64,000 nt of DNA, taken from the NCBI GenBank assembly GCA_964035575.1, contig OZ037833.1:1302001-1366000 (forward strand), read 5' to 3'. The notes beneath the pieces were generated by a model that was not told the origin of the DNA, ran no database searches, and saw only the letters and a list, made by a program, of their open reading frames with translations. This stretch comes from Rhynchopus sp. YZ270_cl-10 (Eukaryota > Euglenozoa > Diplonemea > Diplonemida > Diplonemidae). Made by a program: the position numbers and the translations under genes. Of the stretch, positions 40,766 to 51,269 are shown in pieces; within the stretch, counting starts at the first letter, position 1, and each line of letters opens with the position of its first letter.

Positions 40766-40861
40766 GGTGGTTGTGGGGGTGTATTTGTGTTCTAACTACG
40801 TTTTTTTTTTGAATAGGCCTACCCTGTTTTGACGCTGCTTCGTCTAAAAAATGTATCTGGG

Positions 40862-42338
40862 AGCGTCCGCGAAAGACCCCCCCCTAAAGCTAACATCCAT
40901 GCTTATTGGTATTTCACTAATTAAAATTTTGGTATTTTATAAGATTTTTTTTTACAATGAACTCAGAGTTAACATGGATGTCCAAAGTACTTGAAGTATA
41001 TCAAGTACTTGATCCCCCAAAAAACCCAATACTTGATACTTGAAGTACTTGACACCCTATTTTTTTTTCTCGTACTTTTTTACTTGGTCTCCCTCTGTCA
41101 AGTACTTTTTCCACAAAAAAAACGTTAAGTACTTGATCAAGTACAAAAAAAAAGTGGGTACTTGATCAAGTACTTGACGTTTTTTTGCGAAAACAAGTAC
41201 TTGACAGACTCTGTCAGAGGGTAAAAAAGTAAAAAAGTACGAGAAAAAAAAATAGGGTGTCAAGTACTTGATTTTTGTCAAGTACTTGATCAATCTTCAA
41301 GTACTTGACTGTCATTTTGAGAGGAAAAAAAAAGGGGGGTCAAGTACTTCAAGTGCCATAAAAAATCCGAAAAAAGTACTTCAAGTACTTTGGACATCCA
41401 TGAGTTAAGTTTCTGAGTTCATTAAAAAAAAAATCGGTGAAAAATTCCGAGTAGGTATTAATTTAGATAGGAAAAGCTATGTCAGCAGCTATGTGTCCCC
41501 TTATTTTACCTGTAAATACTAAGGATATAGGAAGGAATTCACTAATATCTGTCTCTAAACCCATTATCAAAAAGGGGGGGGAGGAAAGGGGGGTGGAGGC
41601 TTGTCGCCCCCTCCGAACACTCTAAATAGAGCGCGAAAGAGCTTCACGCTCCGGGTCGTCTGCGGCGACGTCGACTTTCTCGCAGAAAACCCCCTTTTTT
41701 GAGTGACCCTATTGACCTCCGTGATGAGTCTCTCCAAGAGTTACAGACAATTGTCCGCCTGTTCCTCCTCTTCCTCCTCCGTCTCGCTGTCACTGTCCTG
41801 AGGGTGTCGCTGATGCAACTACAGGAGTAGTAAACGGCGGACACCCCTTTTCTCCTGGTGGTTGTCTTCTGCATATGGAGGGACATATGCTTCGAGCTAC
41901 ACACCTCGCGCATCCAGCTCCTCGCGCCCCACCCTTTGCCCCCCTGCCAGTGGACCCCTGCATACACCTGCAGCTCGGCGAAGTTTTTTAGGCCTCGGAA
42001 AGGCCGGGTTTTCAGCTCCTGAGCGAATGCTTTGGCTGCTGATTACATTTCCCCCTGTTGTGTTGTTCTATGGGTGGTTATATGGGTGTTTGTGAGGATT
42101 TCCTTGTATATCCTTAGTATTTACAGGTAAAATAAGGGGACACATAGCTGTTGACATAGCTTTTCCTATCTAAATTAATACCTACTCGGAATTTTTCACC
42201 GATTTTTTTTTTAATGAACTCAGAAACTTAACTCTGAGTTCATTGTAAAAAAAAATCTTATAAAATACCAAAATTTTAATTAGTGAAATACCAATAAGCA
42301 TGGATGTTAGCTTTAGGGGGGGGTCTTTCGCGGACGCT
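40862..42338. mobile_element. 1.5 kb DNA transposon with about 245 bp terminal inverted repeats
   Basis: Left end AGCGTCCGCGAAAGACC, right end GGTCTTTCGCGGACGCT. The arms match through ATTTTACCTGTAAATACTAA (left arm to about 41530 once the nested insertion is removed; right arm 42103-42338). No clear target duplication seen. The centre (41640-41970) has coding-like minus-strand pieces, including an Asp/Ser/Glu-rich stretch and Arg-rich runs, but no recognisable transposase. It ends about 95 bp before the ATG of the kinase gene and so may supply its promoter region. Confidence 0.75.
40973..41402. mobile_element. Palindromic (foldback) element, CATGGATGT family, copy 2
   Basis: 430 bp, nearly palindromic throughout, made of CAAGTACTTGATCAAGTACT words. 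Ends CATGGATGTCCAAAGTACTT and complement. AGTTAA is duplicated at 40967-40972 and 41403-41408. The uninterrupted target is visible in the right arm of the host transposon (near 42220-42245), which proves the insertion. Confidence 0.9.
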
Positions 42339-42432
42339 GCCATCTTTTGTTTGGCATCTTTGCGTATTTAAAATTCCATCATATCTCCCCCACCACTCAC
42401 ACCTTTCCTTGAACAGTATAGTGTGCAACAAA

Positions 42433-44656
42433 ATGTTTGATGAGGGTGATCTGTTGACACCTACGTCGACGCCACGCACTCCTGTGCAGGCGGAAGGGTA
42501 CTCCACACCACCTGATGCGGGCACTGCCATGCATGCGGCCTTCTCGCTGACTCCGATGAAGCAGTGCCACTCGACACGCAAGCGCCGCAACAGCGGTGGC
42601 GAGTCGCCCAGCAAACGCGGGCCTGGTACACCCACAGTGTCCTCACCACCCCACGCTGGGATGGGCAACTGGCAGCTGCCGCCTGCACCACAGGCACGCA
42701 CACACCGTACTGCAGTGCCACTCAGGTCGTCGTCGCCGGTTCCCTTTGGTGGGTCGTGCTCGACAGCATCGTTGTGTGTGTCGCGCAACGACTCTGACGC
42801 CATGGCGCAGCAGTGGGGTGGGAGCTTCACAAACTGCACCCCTGAAGAGCCGCTGGAGACGCAGGACAGCTTCACCATTGCAGGCCTGAACCGCATAAAG
42901 CCGAGAACGCTTGACCCATCGATCGCAACAGTCTACGACGTGCACTCAGAGGACTCCGACGGCAGCGACACTGAGACCGAGTCAAGCTCGGAGGAGGACC
43001 CAGACTGCAGCCGCTTTGCGGAAGACCTTGTGGAGTTGTGCGAGCTGGGCCGCGGCAGCTACGGTGTTGTGTACAAGGTGCGGCACGTCCTGGACCAGCA
43101 GATCTACGCAGTGAAGAAGGGACACCGCCCTGTCGCAGGCGTTGTGCGCAAGGAGAACTGCCTGCAGGAGGTGTACTCTCTGGCAGCCCTGCCTCGCTGC
43201 CTGCACATCATTAAGTACCACGACTGCTGGTTTGAGCAGCGCTGTCTGCACATCCGCTTTGAATACTGCGAAGGCGGCACCATCGCGTCCGTCCCACCCA
43301 CAGCCTGGACATACGACAAGCTGCTCACCCTCTTCTTCCAGATGTCCACCGGGTTGAAGTGTCTCCACCAAGAGAACATCGTGCACCTCGACGTCAAACC
43401 TGAGAACGTCTTCATCACAGAAGCCAGCGGCGAGACTGTCTACAAGCTTGGCGACTTCGGCCTTGTACGCAAGATACAACGTCAGACGGGCACCAACGAA
43501 CAGTGGCTGGGCGAGAACCACGAAGAGGGCGACTCACGGTACCTCTGCCAAGCGTTCCTGCGTGGGGTATGTTTGCACACCCACCTCTGCGCACCTTTCA
43601 AAGGTTGGCGTAGAGTCTTCATCTGTTTTTATCACACAAAATCACTCAATTTTGTTAATGTGGCCCTTTTGTCGCCACTCTTGTCAGCTATATCGCATTG
43701 GGCAATATTTTCCCTTCCACAAAACACCAATTTGAAACACCACCCCCCCCACCACAGACCGGCACCGCCACCGGTGCAGACGTCTTCTCCTTGGGCGCTA
43801 CCATCTACGAGGTTGCACGTGGCGTGCCCCTCCCCACACAGGGCGATGAGTGGGAAAATGTGCGTAACTTCCCTGCCGCAGACCTTGAGGGCAGATATCC
43901 CGAGGAGTTCTGTCAGGTCTGCCTACCCTCTCCACCCCCCTTATCTTTTGCCGTACATTCAGTGTCACTAAAGTTTTGCGTTCTTTCCCCACAGCCTTCA
44001 CCCTGTAGGGTTACCCAGAGTGAGGTAAGGTGAGGTATAGTATTGAAATCGATGTAGGTAAAGGGTCGGTACTACAATTTTGAGAATGGTGTGGACTGAG
44101 TGTGGGGAGGCATTCAATAATTAAACACTTCCCCCCAAACCCCCTTTTCGTAGTTTTCTTTATCCAAACGTCGAATGGATGCGTAATAATTTTTAACACC
44201 CCCTTTTTTTAACAGCTGATCAAATCCTGCATGCACAAAGACCCTTATATGCGTCCTACGGTGTCCGATATTTGTGAGAACAGTGTGTTTGAAGGGATGA
44301 AGGAAGGGAGCAGCAAAGGGAAGCGCATTGCGAAGCAGGAGGGCCGTGTGCAGGAGTGGCGGGAGCGTATTGCACGCCACAAGCGTGTTGTCGCTGAAGG
44401 ACACAGTGCGAATGACTCGCCTCCGCACAAGGAGCATAGACCACAGGACATCCACACCGACGTGCCCAGGGCCGACACAACACCACCAGAGCGCTCGAGC
44501 ACAGAGAATTCTTCGCAAGGTCTCTCCTCCGCGTCCACGGAGATGGCCAGCGACGAACGGCTGCACGTCATGCGCAGCCTCCTCAGCGGCGGACGCACAC
44601 TGCTCAGCGGCGGAAGAAACCTGGCCCCAGTCCCGCCACCGTTCCCTATTCATTGA
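42433..44656 (+). CDS. Wee1/Myt1-like protein kinase (3 exons)
   Basis: Exons 42433-43566, 43758-43916 and 44216-44656, about 577 residues. The first donor is GTATGT; the second (GTCTGC) is atypical, and a 30 nt in-frame microexon at 43995-44024 is possible. An N-terminal 200-residue Ser/Thr/Pro-rich region (TPTSTPRTP) may be CDK-phosphorylated. The kinase domain has the Gly loop LGRGSYGVVYK (about 203), the Lys in YAVKKGHR, HLDVKPENVFI (about 319), DFG in KLGDFGLVRK and the Wee1-type activation segment EEGDSRYL, then ADVFSLGATIYEVARG and HKDPYMRPT. Wee1/Myt1 kinases inhibit CDK by phosphorylating its Gly-loop Tyr/Thr. DFGLV is closer to Myt1, while GDSRYL is closer to Wee1. The usual APE-like segment reads CQAFLRG, which may be divergent. 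No TM anchor was seen. An AACAG acceptor lies 17 nt before the ATG. Confidence 0.87.
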
Positions 44657-46063
44657 AGTGGTTGGGGAGGGGGTGTCGTGGCATGTTTGATCAAATGAAA
44701 GCTGTTTCCTGCGATATTTTGGTGTAGTGTACTGTGGATGTGGATGTGGATGTGTATGCGGGTCTCTCTCATTCTCCATATCTCGGTTTTTTCCTTTGTA
44801 TTGTTTATGTTTGGATGTGGCATGGTCATCTTTCAACCTTTCTTTTTTTCCCCTTTCCAGTTGTCTAGGAGTAGTGCCGAGAGACTCAGGGTAGGGGATC
44901 TTATAAGCCCCCTTTAAATTACAAGGTGACTAAAACGGATCGAGGCTTGGGATTGTCTTTTACAACGTTTTCTCTTTTTTTTTTTTAGATTCGGTTTCAA
45001 TGAAAGAAACAAAAGAAATGATTGGGTTTGTGTGCGTGAAGCGTAGAATTGTTTTTAGGCATACTATGCGTTTCAATGCAGCAACACAACGATGCTCTCG
45101 TTTTTTTCTCTTTTCTTTTTTTTTTTTTTGCGAAAAAAAAAAGCTCTCCCCATCCAACCCTTTTTCTAGACTCCCTCCCTCATAACCCTTTTCTTTGTGA
45201 CGTTTTTTTTTCTTCATTTTCCATCATTTTTTTCATAAAACTCCTTCAAAAAAAAAAGCAGAAGCAATGTTATTTCAATGATGATACAGGTGAGTAGTGA
45301 CACTTCCCCTTTTGCCAGTGGTGTGTGTGTGTGCACGTTTGGGAAGGCAACTTCCTCTTTAGCCCACCGACTCCATTTTCTTGGAGCTTCCAGAATCGTG
45401 CATGCGTTCCCTAAGAGGAATGGTAAAAAAATTTTTTCAAAGAAAAAAGAAGAAAAAAATGTCTCGTCTTTCCTGCTTTTTTAGAAGCACGATTTTCAGT
45501 TCCGTTCGTTTCCTTACTGTTTGTGGTGTGTTTGGTTCCAGACTTATCCCAGGTGATTTAGCCAGGTGTAAGTCAGCTTACCAGCGTTTCATTTTGGAAA
45601 AAAAAAAAAAAAAAGGGAGAAAAAGTGGAGATTTGCACAACTGTGGCAACACAGCCGAGGTAACTACACTACTCCAACAATTTATCAAAAAAAAACAAAC
45701 TCGTCTCTCTGGCGACTTCTATTTGGGCGTGTGGGTATTTGTGTGTCACCTCTTTGAGGCCAAAAAAAAACAATGGAACTTTCTTCACGGCCAGGTGGTC
45801 AGTGGGAGTTTGTGGGACCATTGGTGGGCGATGGGCGACACAGCAAAAAAAAAAAGGGAAAAAGGGAAAAAAGTAAAACACACACAACCGAATCGAAGAA
45901 GACTAAGTAGCGCACCTTCTTGAGTGTGTACGTTGCTTTGATATTTTTTCCCCGGGGGGTGGGGGAATAGCAAAAAAAAAAGGCGTGGAGTTCACACGAA
46001 AAAACTCTCTACACGTCATCAAGTATTCAAAAAATAAAAAAAAAAAAACAGCCAAAAAATAAG
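44657..46063. other. Gene-free region with dispersed repeats
   Basis: Contains a family A retroposon (45625-45697), an AGGCTTGGGATTGTC module near 44943, long A/T runs and a GGTGATTTAGCC stretch near 45551. No gene supported. Confidence 0.5.
45625..45697 (+). repeat. Family A short retroposon copy
   Basis: GTGGAGATTTGCACAACTG to CCAACAATTTATC plus poly(A). Relatives lie at about 1831, 4218, 7549, 24352 and 61090. Its skeleton (GTGGAG ... GGCAAC/GGCTAC ... ACACTA ... CCAA ... TCAAAAA) resembles family B. Confidence 0.65.
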
Positions 46064-46675
46064 CACGGGTTGCCTACGATCGTAGTACGATCTCTTACGA
46101 TCGCAGCTCTTTTTTGATCGCACTACGATCGTACTACGATCAAAGTACGATCGTAGTACGATCGTACTTACGATCGTATTATGATCGTACGATCGTACTA
46201 CGATCGTAACGATCGTAGTACGATCGTAATGATCGTAGTACGATCGTAGTACGATCGTACGATCTTCCTTCTAAGGTGCTCGCTCTCCATACCTAGACCC
46301 TCGAATTTTTTTTTTTGCCCCTATATTGGGCTAATTTCGACGATTTGAGGCCATTAAAAGCAAAATTTGGCACTTTTGAGCATCTAGGGGGGTCTAAAAC
46401 GCGGTTCCGCGAACCCAAAATTTCGTGATTTTTACCAAAAACAAGTCGATTTTTGAAAAAATCTCAAAAAAAAAAATCCCAATTTTTTTTTTTTCACAAG
46501 TGTTTTTGAGGCCTGCTCACTACACCCTAGGTACCCTTCTGGGACCAAAAAGTCAAAAAAAGCAAGAATTGGGCTGTTTTGAGCATCTAGAGTTAATTCC
46601 CCAGTCATTTTCTGTACCACCAGTGCATTTTGTATGGGCCAGCGCCTTGTCAAAAAATCAAAAAATCTCAAAAAA

Positions 46676-46738
46676 TAGTGGAGCACACTCTAGGGTGGCT
46701 ACACTAATACAACCAAGTTTTCAAAAAAAAAAAAAAAA
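46676..46738 (+). repeat. Family B short retroposon copy
   Basis: Full copy with poly(A), inside the ACGATCGT element. Confidence 0.65.
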
Positions 46739-47028
46739 TTTTTTTTTCGGGAAAATTTCGACCCCTGAGTTGGGTTTTTGGGCACCAAAAAGTGCAAAAA
46801 AACGCAAAAATCGGGTGTTTTGACGATCTGGGGGTAACTATATGCACTACTACAGGGGCCCACAATATCGACTTTTCCTTAGCAAATTCCTTGGAGTATT
46901 GCATGCCTTGAAGTGTTGCATTTTGTCCCCACTGAGTGTGCACTCAGAAAACACTCATCAATAAAACGACCTTTCTGTTCGGTAAAAAATAGTTATTTTC
47001 TATTGTAGTAGTGGGTTTGTCGTGCAGT

Positions 47029-47949
47029 GATGTTCTTTGTACCTGGAGAGTGGGCCGAGTGCAAGGTATGTTTTTAACCCCCCGGTTTTCTCCCTTTTCG
47101 ACATGTCCGCTATTTTTTTTTTTTTTTGAAAACTTGGTTGTATTAGTGTAGCCACCCTAGAGTGTGCTCCACTATACTAAACATTTTTATGTCACCGCAG
47201 ACGAGCGCGATGATCTCTCTTGTGTGGCAGATGTCACACTGATGTCGCTGATACTACTACCCACCGGGCCATCATCAGATGGGGGTGGCGGGGCGGAGGG
47301 GGGGGCATTGATGACGGATTTCTTCCGTTTTTTGGCAGTTTTGTCGCATGCTCTGGGGGAAGACGAGCGTTTTCTTTTTGAAGAACGTGTTGATGGATTC
47401 TGTTTACGGGAGGGGGGAGAAACAGAACGCTTTAGTTTTAAAATACGGTTGGGCTCAGGGTCACCCTCAGCAGGCGGCACGTCATTCGCGGCAGGCCGAT
47501 CTCCCGCTGCGAGGACGTCGTCGATCATGTCACCCTCCGATGTGCCAGCAGAGGAGGTTGGAGGTGAAGACCACCTAGATGCTCTAGCTGATATGCTAGG
47601 GCCGTAGGCATCGAGTGGTGCAGTTCCCCATGCCGCGTCAGCGAGCCATCGGACGGACCTTGACAGCTGTGACCTGATAACAGCGATGCTATCGACACCT
47701 AGACGGGCACGTTTTTTTTTTTTTTTTGTCAACAAAAATGTCACTTTTACGTGGGGTACGGGGCGGCTTCTTGTTTGTTTGTTTTTTTGTTGTAGTCTCT
47801 ACTTTTACATTCAATTTCTCTTAACAGGTACCCGAACCGACGACCCTTCATCGTGACAGCGAAGCAGTGCCCACGGAAGAGCTGGTGCAATTATTTCAAA
47901 ACCAGGTGGCGATCGTAAAAGTCGGGTTTATATACCAACTTTTCCATTA
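47029..47949 (+). CDS. Possible small two-exon gene inside the ACGATCGT element
   Basis: Exon 1 at about 47029-47065 (MFFVPGEWAECK) ends at a consensus GTATGT donor and is preceded by GTGCAG as a possible SL acceptor. Exon 2 starts after CTTAACAG near 47829 and continues in frame (VPEPTTLHRDSEAVPTEEL...) to TAA at 47947-47949, for about 52 residues. Support comes from the donor, the acceptor and the phase match. The peptide resembles nothing I recognise and may be longer if another intron exists. Confidence 0.3.
47112..47174 (-). repeat. Family B short retroposon copy, inverted
   Basis: Poly(T) followed by the complement of family B. Lies inside the ACGATCGT element. Confidence 0.65.
47187..47744 (-). 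CDS. Ser/Lys-rich ORF with nuclear-signal-like stretch inside the ACGATCGT element
   Basis: 185 residues if read from the first Met. The informative part starts around RARLGVDSIAVIRSQLSRSV, followed by a Ser/Pro/Ala linker, a basic stretch SSKRKRSSSPRACDKTAKKR and a Ser-rich tail. GC content and codon pattern are coding-like. It could be the C-terminal part of an element protein. It is antisense to the possible + gene and lies within that gene's intron. No family assigned. Confidence 0.35.
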   Translation of the reverse strand: MTFLLTKKKKKRARLGVDSIAVIRSQLSRSVRWLADAAWGTAPLDAYGPSISARASRWSSPPTSSAGTSEGDMIDDVLAAGDRPAANDVPPAEGDPEPNRILKLKRSVSPPSRKQNPSTRSSKRKRSSSPRACDKTAKKRKKSVINAPPSAPPPPSDDGPVGSSISDISVTSATQERSSRSSAVT

Positions 47950-49057
47950 ACCCACCCCAGACCACCCTAATTATTATGAAACTCTTAGTCAGTCACTGCT
48001 ATAGCCATTTAACCCAGGGAGCATAGCTAGTGCAAGAAATTCGACTTCGGGATCCGGAAAGTCTGTCCTCTGCTTGCGGAGGACTAGACACAAGAAAATA
48101 TTGCGTTCCCCCAGAATACTAATTTTTGTCACAGTAATTTTTGCCCAGGGCATGCTCTTGAAGCATGGCGGCTTGGTGTGAGAAGGGGCAGTGTGTTGTT
48201 TTGTTCTAGATTTCAACGGTTGTTAGAACGAGTCAAGTGGATGCTTATCTAAACACTGACTTTAGTACAGACCCGAGAGATCACACATGACTTTGAGGAA
48301 AGAACAAAGCAATGCATCTGTACCCGCACGCCAGGTTGTAGTTACTTCAGAATTTTCTTGAGTTTGCATGAACGAGGAGGGGGTGATTCATTCTTCGGGA
48401 ACGCTTAGTATACCATGGAATGATCATCTCAAAAAAACAGTGGGGGCTGAATTCATATCCCTTAGAATTGCGAATTCAGCCTTTGCAGAAGGTACGTCTT
48501 ACTTGTACTTGTACTTGTATGCCGTGTCACCCTTCTCCACCTTACCGGTTCACAGCTCGCAAGAGCAATGTAACCCTTCTCGCTATTGCAAACTTAAGAA
48601 TTTTCTGCTGGAACTTACCAAAATCGATTTTCTTTCACCCCAAACACCCGCAACACCCCACCTGCTACTTCGGTAGCCTGTGTTGTTGGGAGTTGGTTCT
48701 CATGTTGATCCCCAGTGACTGTCTAGCACTGCTTCTTCTGAGCCCAACGTTGTTTGGCCTGTCGACGTAATAAATACGAAGACAGGGCGGCGGTGCCAAC
48801 AATTTTCCAATGATGTAACGTTTTATCTGATTGATTATCGTTTGATATACCTTGTGTGTGCTTCATGCACACCATGCAAGGAATATCGAACGGTATTTCA
48901 AGCGATATTCGTTATTTCGTTTGGCAAACGTACTACGATCGTACTACGATCGTAATGATCGTAGTTGATCGTAGTACGATATTTTACGATCGTTACGATC
49001 GTTTTTTGGTACGATCGTAAACGATCGTACTACGATCGTAGGCAACCCGTGAATAAG

Positions 49058-49964
49058 GGTTCTTAATTGCGCCATTCGTCATTCGCCTATTCGCCTTGTT
49101 AAGGTGTCCAACGTAACTATGCCTTTCTTCATAAAACGTCACATTTTTGTTTTTGTTTCTGTTCAGTTCCGTTTCCCTCTTCTCCCACCCACCCCTTCAC
49201 AGCCTTGCATATTTTATAGCTTGTCGTACAAAAAAGCCCCTCAAATATTCACTGTTTTTTGGGGGTTTTTTGTTTCGGATGTTTTCTTTGTTTAAGGCCC
49301 TCCCACCCACCCCCTAGATTGTTGCTGTTATGTGATACCGTTCGCTTTAACGATTTTTTTAAAAGATTCGTGTGTGTACTTTGAAAGCAGGGTGTGGGTG
49401 TTCCCAAGAGTGGAACATTTTGTGCCCAAAATGTGTGCTTGTTTTTTGATAAAACAACTGGTTGTCAATTCTAAAAAGATTGGAGGCAGCGCTGCGGGCA
49501 AAAAACGGATTGAAAACGACAGAAGCTTGCTTGTTTCTTTGAGTACCTCAATTAACCACAATAAACATACTTCAGTTTAGCACATTTTTTTTTTCCTCTA
49601 CCTTTTTGTTTTCCGGCTTTGAGCGCACAAACAAAAGACCCGATCTTTTTTTCTTTGTAAATCAGTTGTGGGTCAACCTGCGTGGTATTGCAACATTCCA
49701 AAAGGGTGGGTGTCCATGCCTCTCAGCCATTCTATGAGGTGAAGCACAGGAGGACGGAGGTTCAAAAGCTTAATAAGCTTTTCTTTCTTTTAACTGGGTT
49801 TGGTTACCTTCGTCTGCCAAGGCGTTTTTGCACCCACCTGTTTGCAGTGACCAAGGTGGCGAATCACCACGTTGCTTTGTCTCATCCTATGAACCTTGCT
49901 TTCTTTCCGTAGTGCCTACGTCTGTAGTGGCATAAAGGCCTTCCCACCAAAGAGAAAAAAGGGC
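49058..49964. other. Intergenic, no protein gene
   Basis: AT-rich with T-runs. GTAGTGCCTACGTCTG at 49911 distantly resembles the leader motif. No 5S rRNA was recognised here, although SL and 5S genes are linked in some euglenozoans. Confidence 0.45.
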
Positions 49965-50085
49965 AACCAACGATTTCTAAAGCTACAGTTTCTGTACTTC
50001 ATTGGTATGGAAGCATGAAGATTACTTCTTCACACACAACTTTGTCAAACCTGCCTCCTTAAGACCTCTCCTTGCTGCTTCCCTT
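49965..50085 (+). ncRNA. Spliced-leader (SL) RNA gene-like locus
   Basis: The exon at 49965-50004 (AACCAACGATTTC... ending ACAGTTTCTGTACTTCATTG) matches the SL exon consensus, whose 3' part in kinetoplastids is CAGTTTCTGTACT-WT-ATTG. It is followed by GTATGG, the expected 5' splice site. CTTCAT in the exon can pair with ATGAAG at 50014-50019, placing the splice site in the loop as in SL RNA stem-loop I. The SL RNA donates this exon to mRNAs by trans-splicing. No clear Sm site (AACTTTG near 50038 is a weak candidate) and no T-run terminator is seen, and the copy is solitary, so it may be an orphan or pseudogene. The 3' end given is an estimate. Confidence 0.68.
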
Positions 50086-50851
50086 TCTCTCTCATCAGCG
50101 TATCACCACTTTGCAGTCAAGAGGCTCTTGAGTTTTCTTGCATACATAGCTGCCTTTCCCCGATTTGTGGGTGGGGCCTTTTCTTTCCAGCTCGTTGGTT
50201 TGTGTGCATCTGGTGTGTATGTGGCCGTTGTAACAAACCCCCCTTTTTTTTGTTGAGAGGAAGCGGGTAGAGAGACTTTCAGATATAAACCTCGAAATGG
50301 ATGTGTTTGGTTTTTCGAGGTCCACCCATTGGTCACGCACCAAAAAAAAAGGTACATTTTCAAGTCAATTTGACAAATGTTTCTTTTTTTATTCGCAAAC
50401 AAAACCAATAAAAGGAAACACATCTTTACCCGGTAAAGTGATGGTCGGTGCAAATGACTAAAAGGAAGGTACGGTCCTGGTTTGCTGTGGAGGTATTTGT
50501 ACTGCCTTCACCAACTTCGTTTATTGTATTTTTCCCCCCCTGAAATACAGACCCCGCGTCGACTGTACAGGTTCGAAAATTCTCATCATTGCCATCATCA
50601 ATGAACAAAAAAACAAAACAACACTTTTTCCTGATTCAAAAAAAAAAAAGAAAAAGAAAACATGTACCAGCCAAAAATATGTCGTGAACAAAAGATACAA
50701 CAAATTCTTTTCTTTCCCTACCCTCCGCCCTGCTCTCCCACACCTTCCCCCCCTTCACATCAACCATTAAACAGGCCTCCCCTCCCCACTACACGACTTG
50801 CTCTTCTTTATTCTTCTTTTGTCCCCCAAAAAAAACCAAAATAAAATAAAG
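50086..50851. other. Intergenic, no gene
   Basis: Includes the 'AACCTCGAAATGGATG' dispersed module near 50291 and A-rich and T-rich runs. Nothing codes convincingly. Confidence 0.45.
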
Positions 50852-51001
50852 TGGTGTGGCTGAAAGGGGGTGCTATTTTGTGCTATTTTTGTGCTATTTT
50901 CTGCTATTCTGGGCATCTGGATTTTTGGTGCGGCTGAAGGGAGGTGCTATTTTGTGCTACTTTCTGCTATTTTCTGCTATTTTGGGTCGTCGGCCACACC
51001 A
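50852..51001. mobile_element. TGGTGTGGC inverted-repeat element, 150 bp copy
   Basis: Ends TGGTGTGGCTGA and TCGGCCACACCA, with TAAAG duplicated (50847-50851 and 51002-51006). Internal TGCTATTTT repeats. Same family as 4307-5544 but without the heptamer array. Confidence 0.82.
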
Positions 51002-51269
51002 TAAAGGATTCCGACATATCCTTCGCAGAGCTTACTCCATTACTCTATTTGCTCTCTAACCCACGAATCCACGAAACCTGCATCACACGCGAATGACCTG
51101 CTTTAGGTAATAACAAAATAACTATAATATAATCAGCGGTAACAACAAGCACACAGATCGTAGGTTGTCGCTGCCCGTTTGCAGAGTAAAGCCTTTCTTC
51201 TCTCTCCCCCTTCTGCTGGGCCTGTCTCCCCTCCTTGACGAGGGTCTCCTTTAAACCCGTTAAGGCAGG

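Larger units (their letters stand above)
46064..49051. mobile_element. 2.99 kb transposon with ACGATCGT-repeat ends
   Basis: Termini CACGGGTTGCCTACGATCG and complement are flanked by AATAAG on both sides (46058-46063 and 49052-49057). About 200 bp of palindromic ACGATCGTAGT words lies inside the left end (46076-46262) and about 110 bp inside the right end (48930-49045). Two family B retroposons have inserted in opposite orientations (46676-46738 and 47112-47174). Coding candidates inside are a minus-strand ORF (47187-47744) and a possible two-exon + gene (47029-47949). No known transposase motif was found. Confidence 0.8.

Noticed and set aside
46425-46823. 132-residue ORF in the ACGATCGT element
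   Set aside because: Lys/Phe/Ser composition generated by A/T runs and a retroposon poly(A) tract; no support as a gene.
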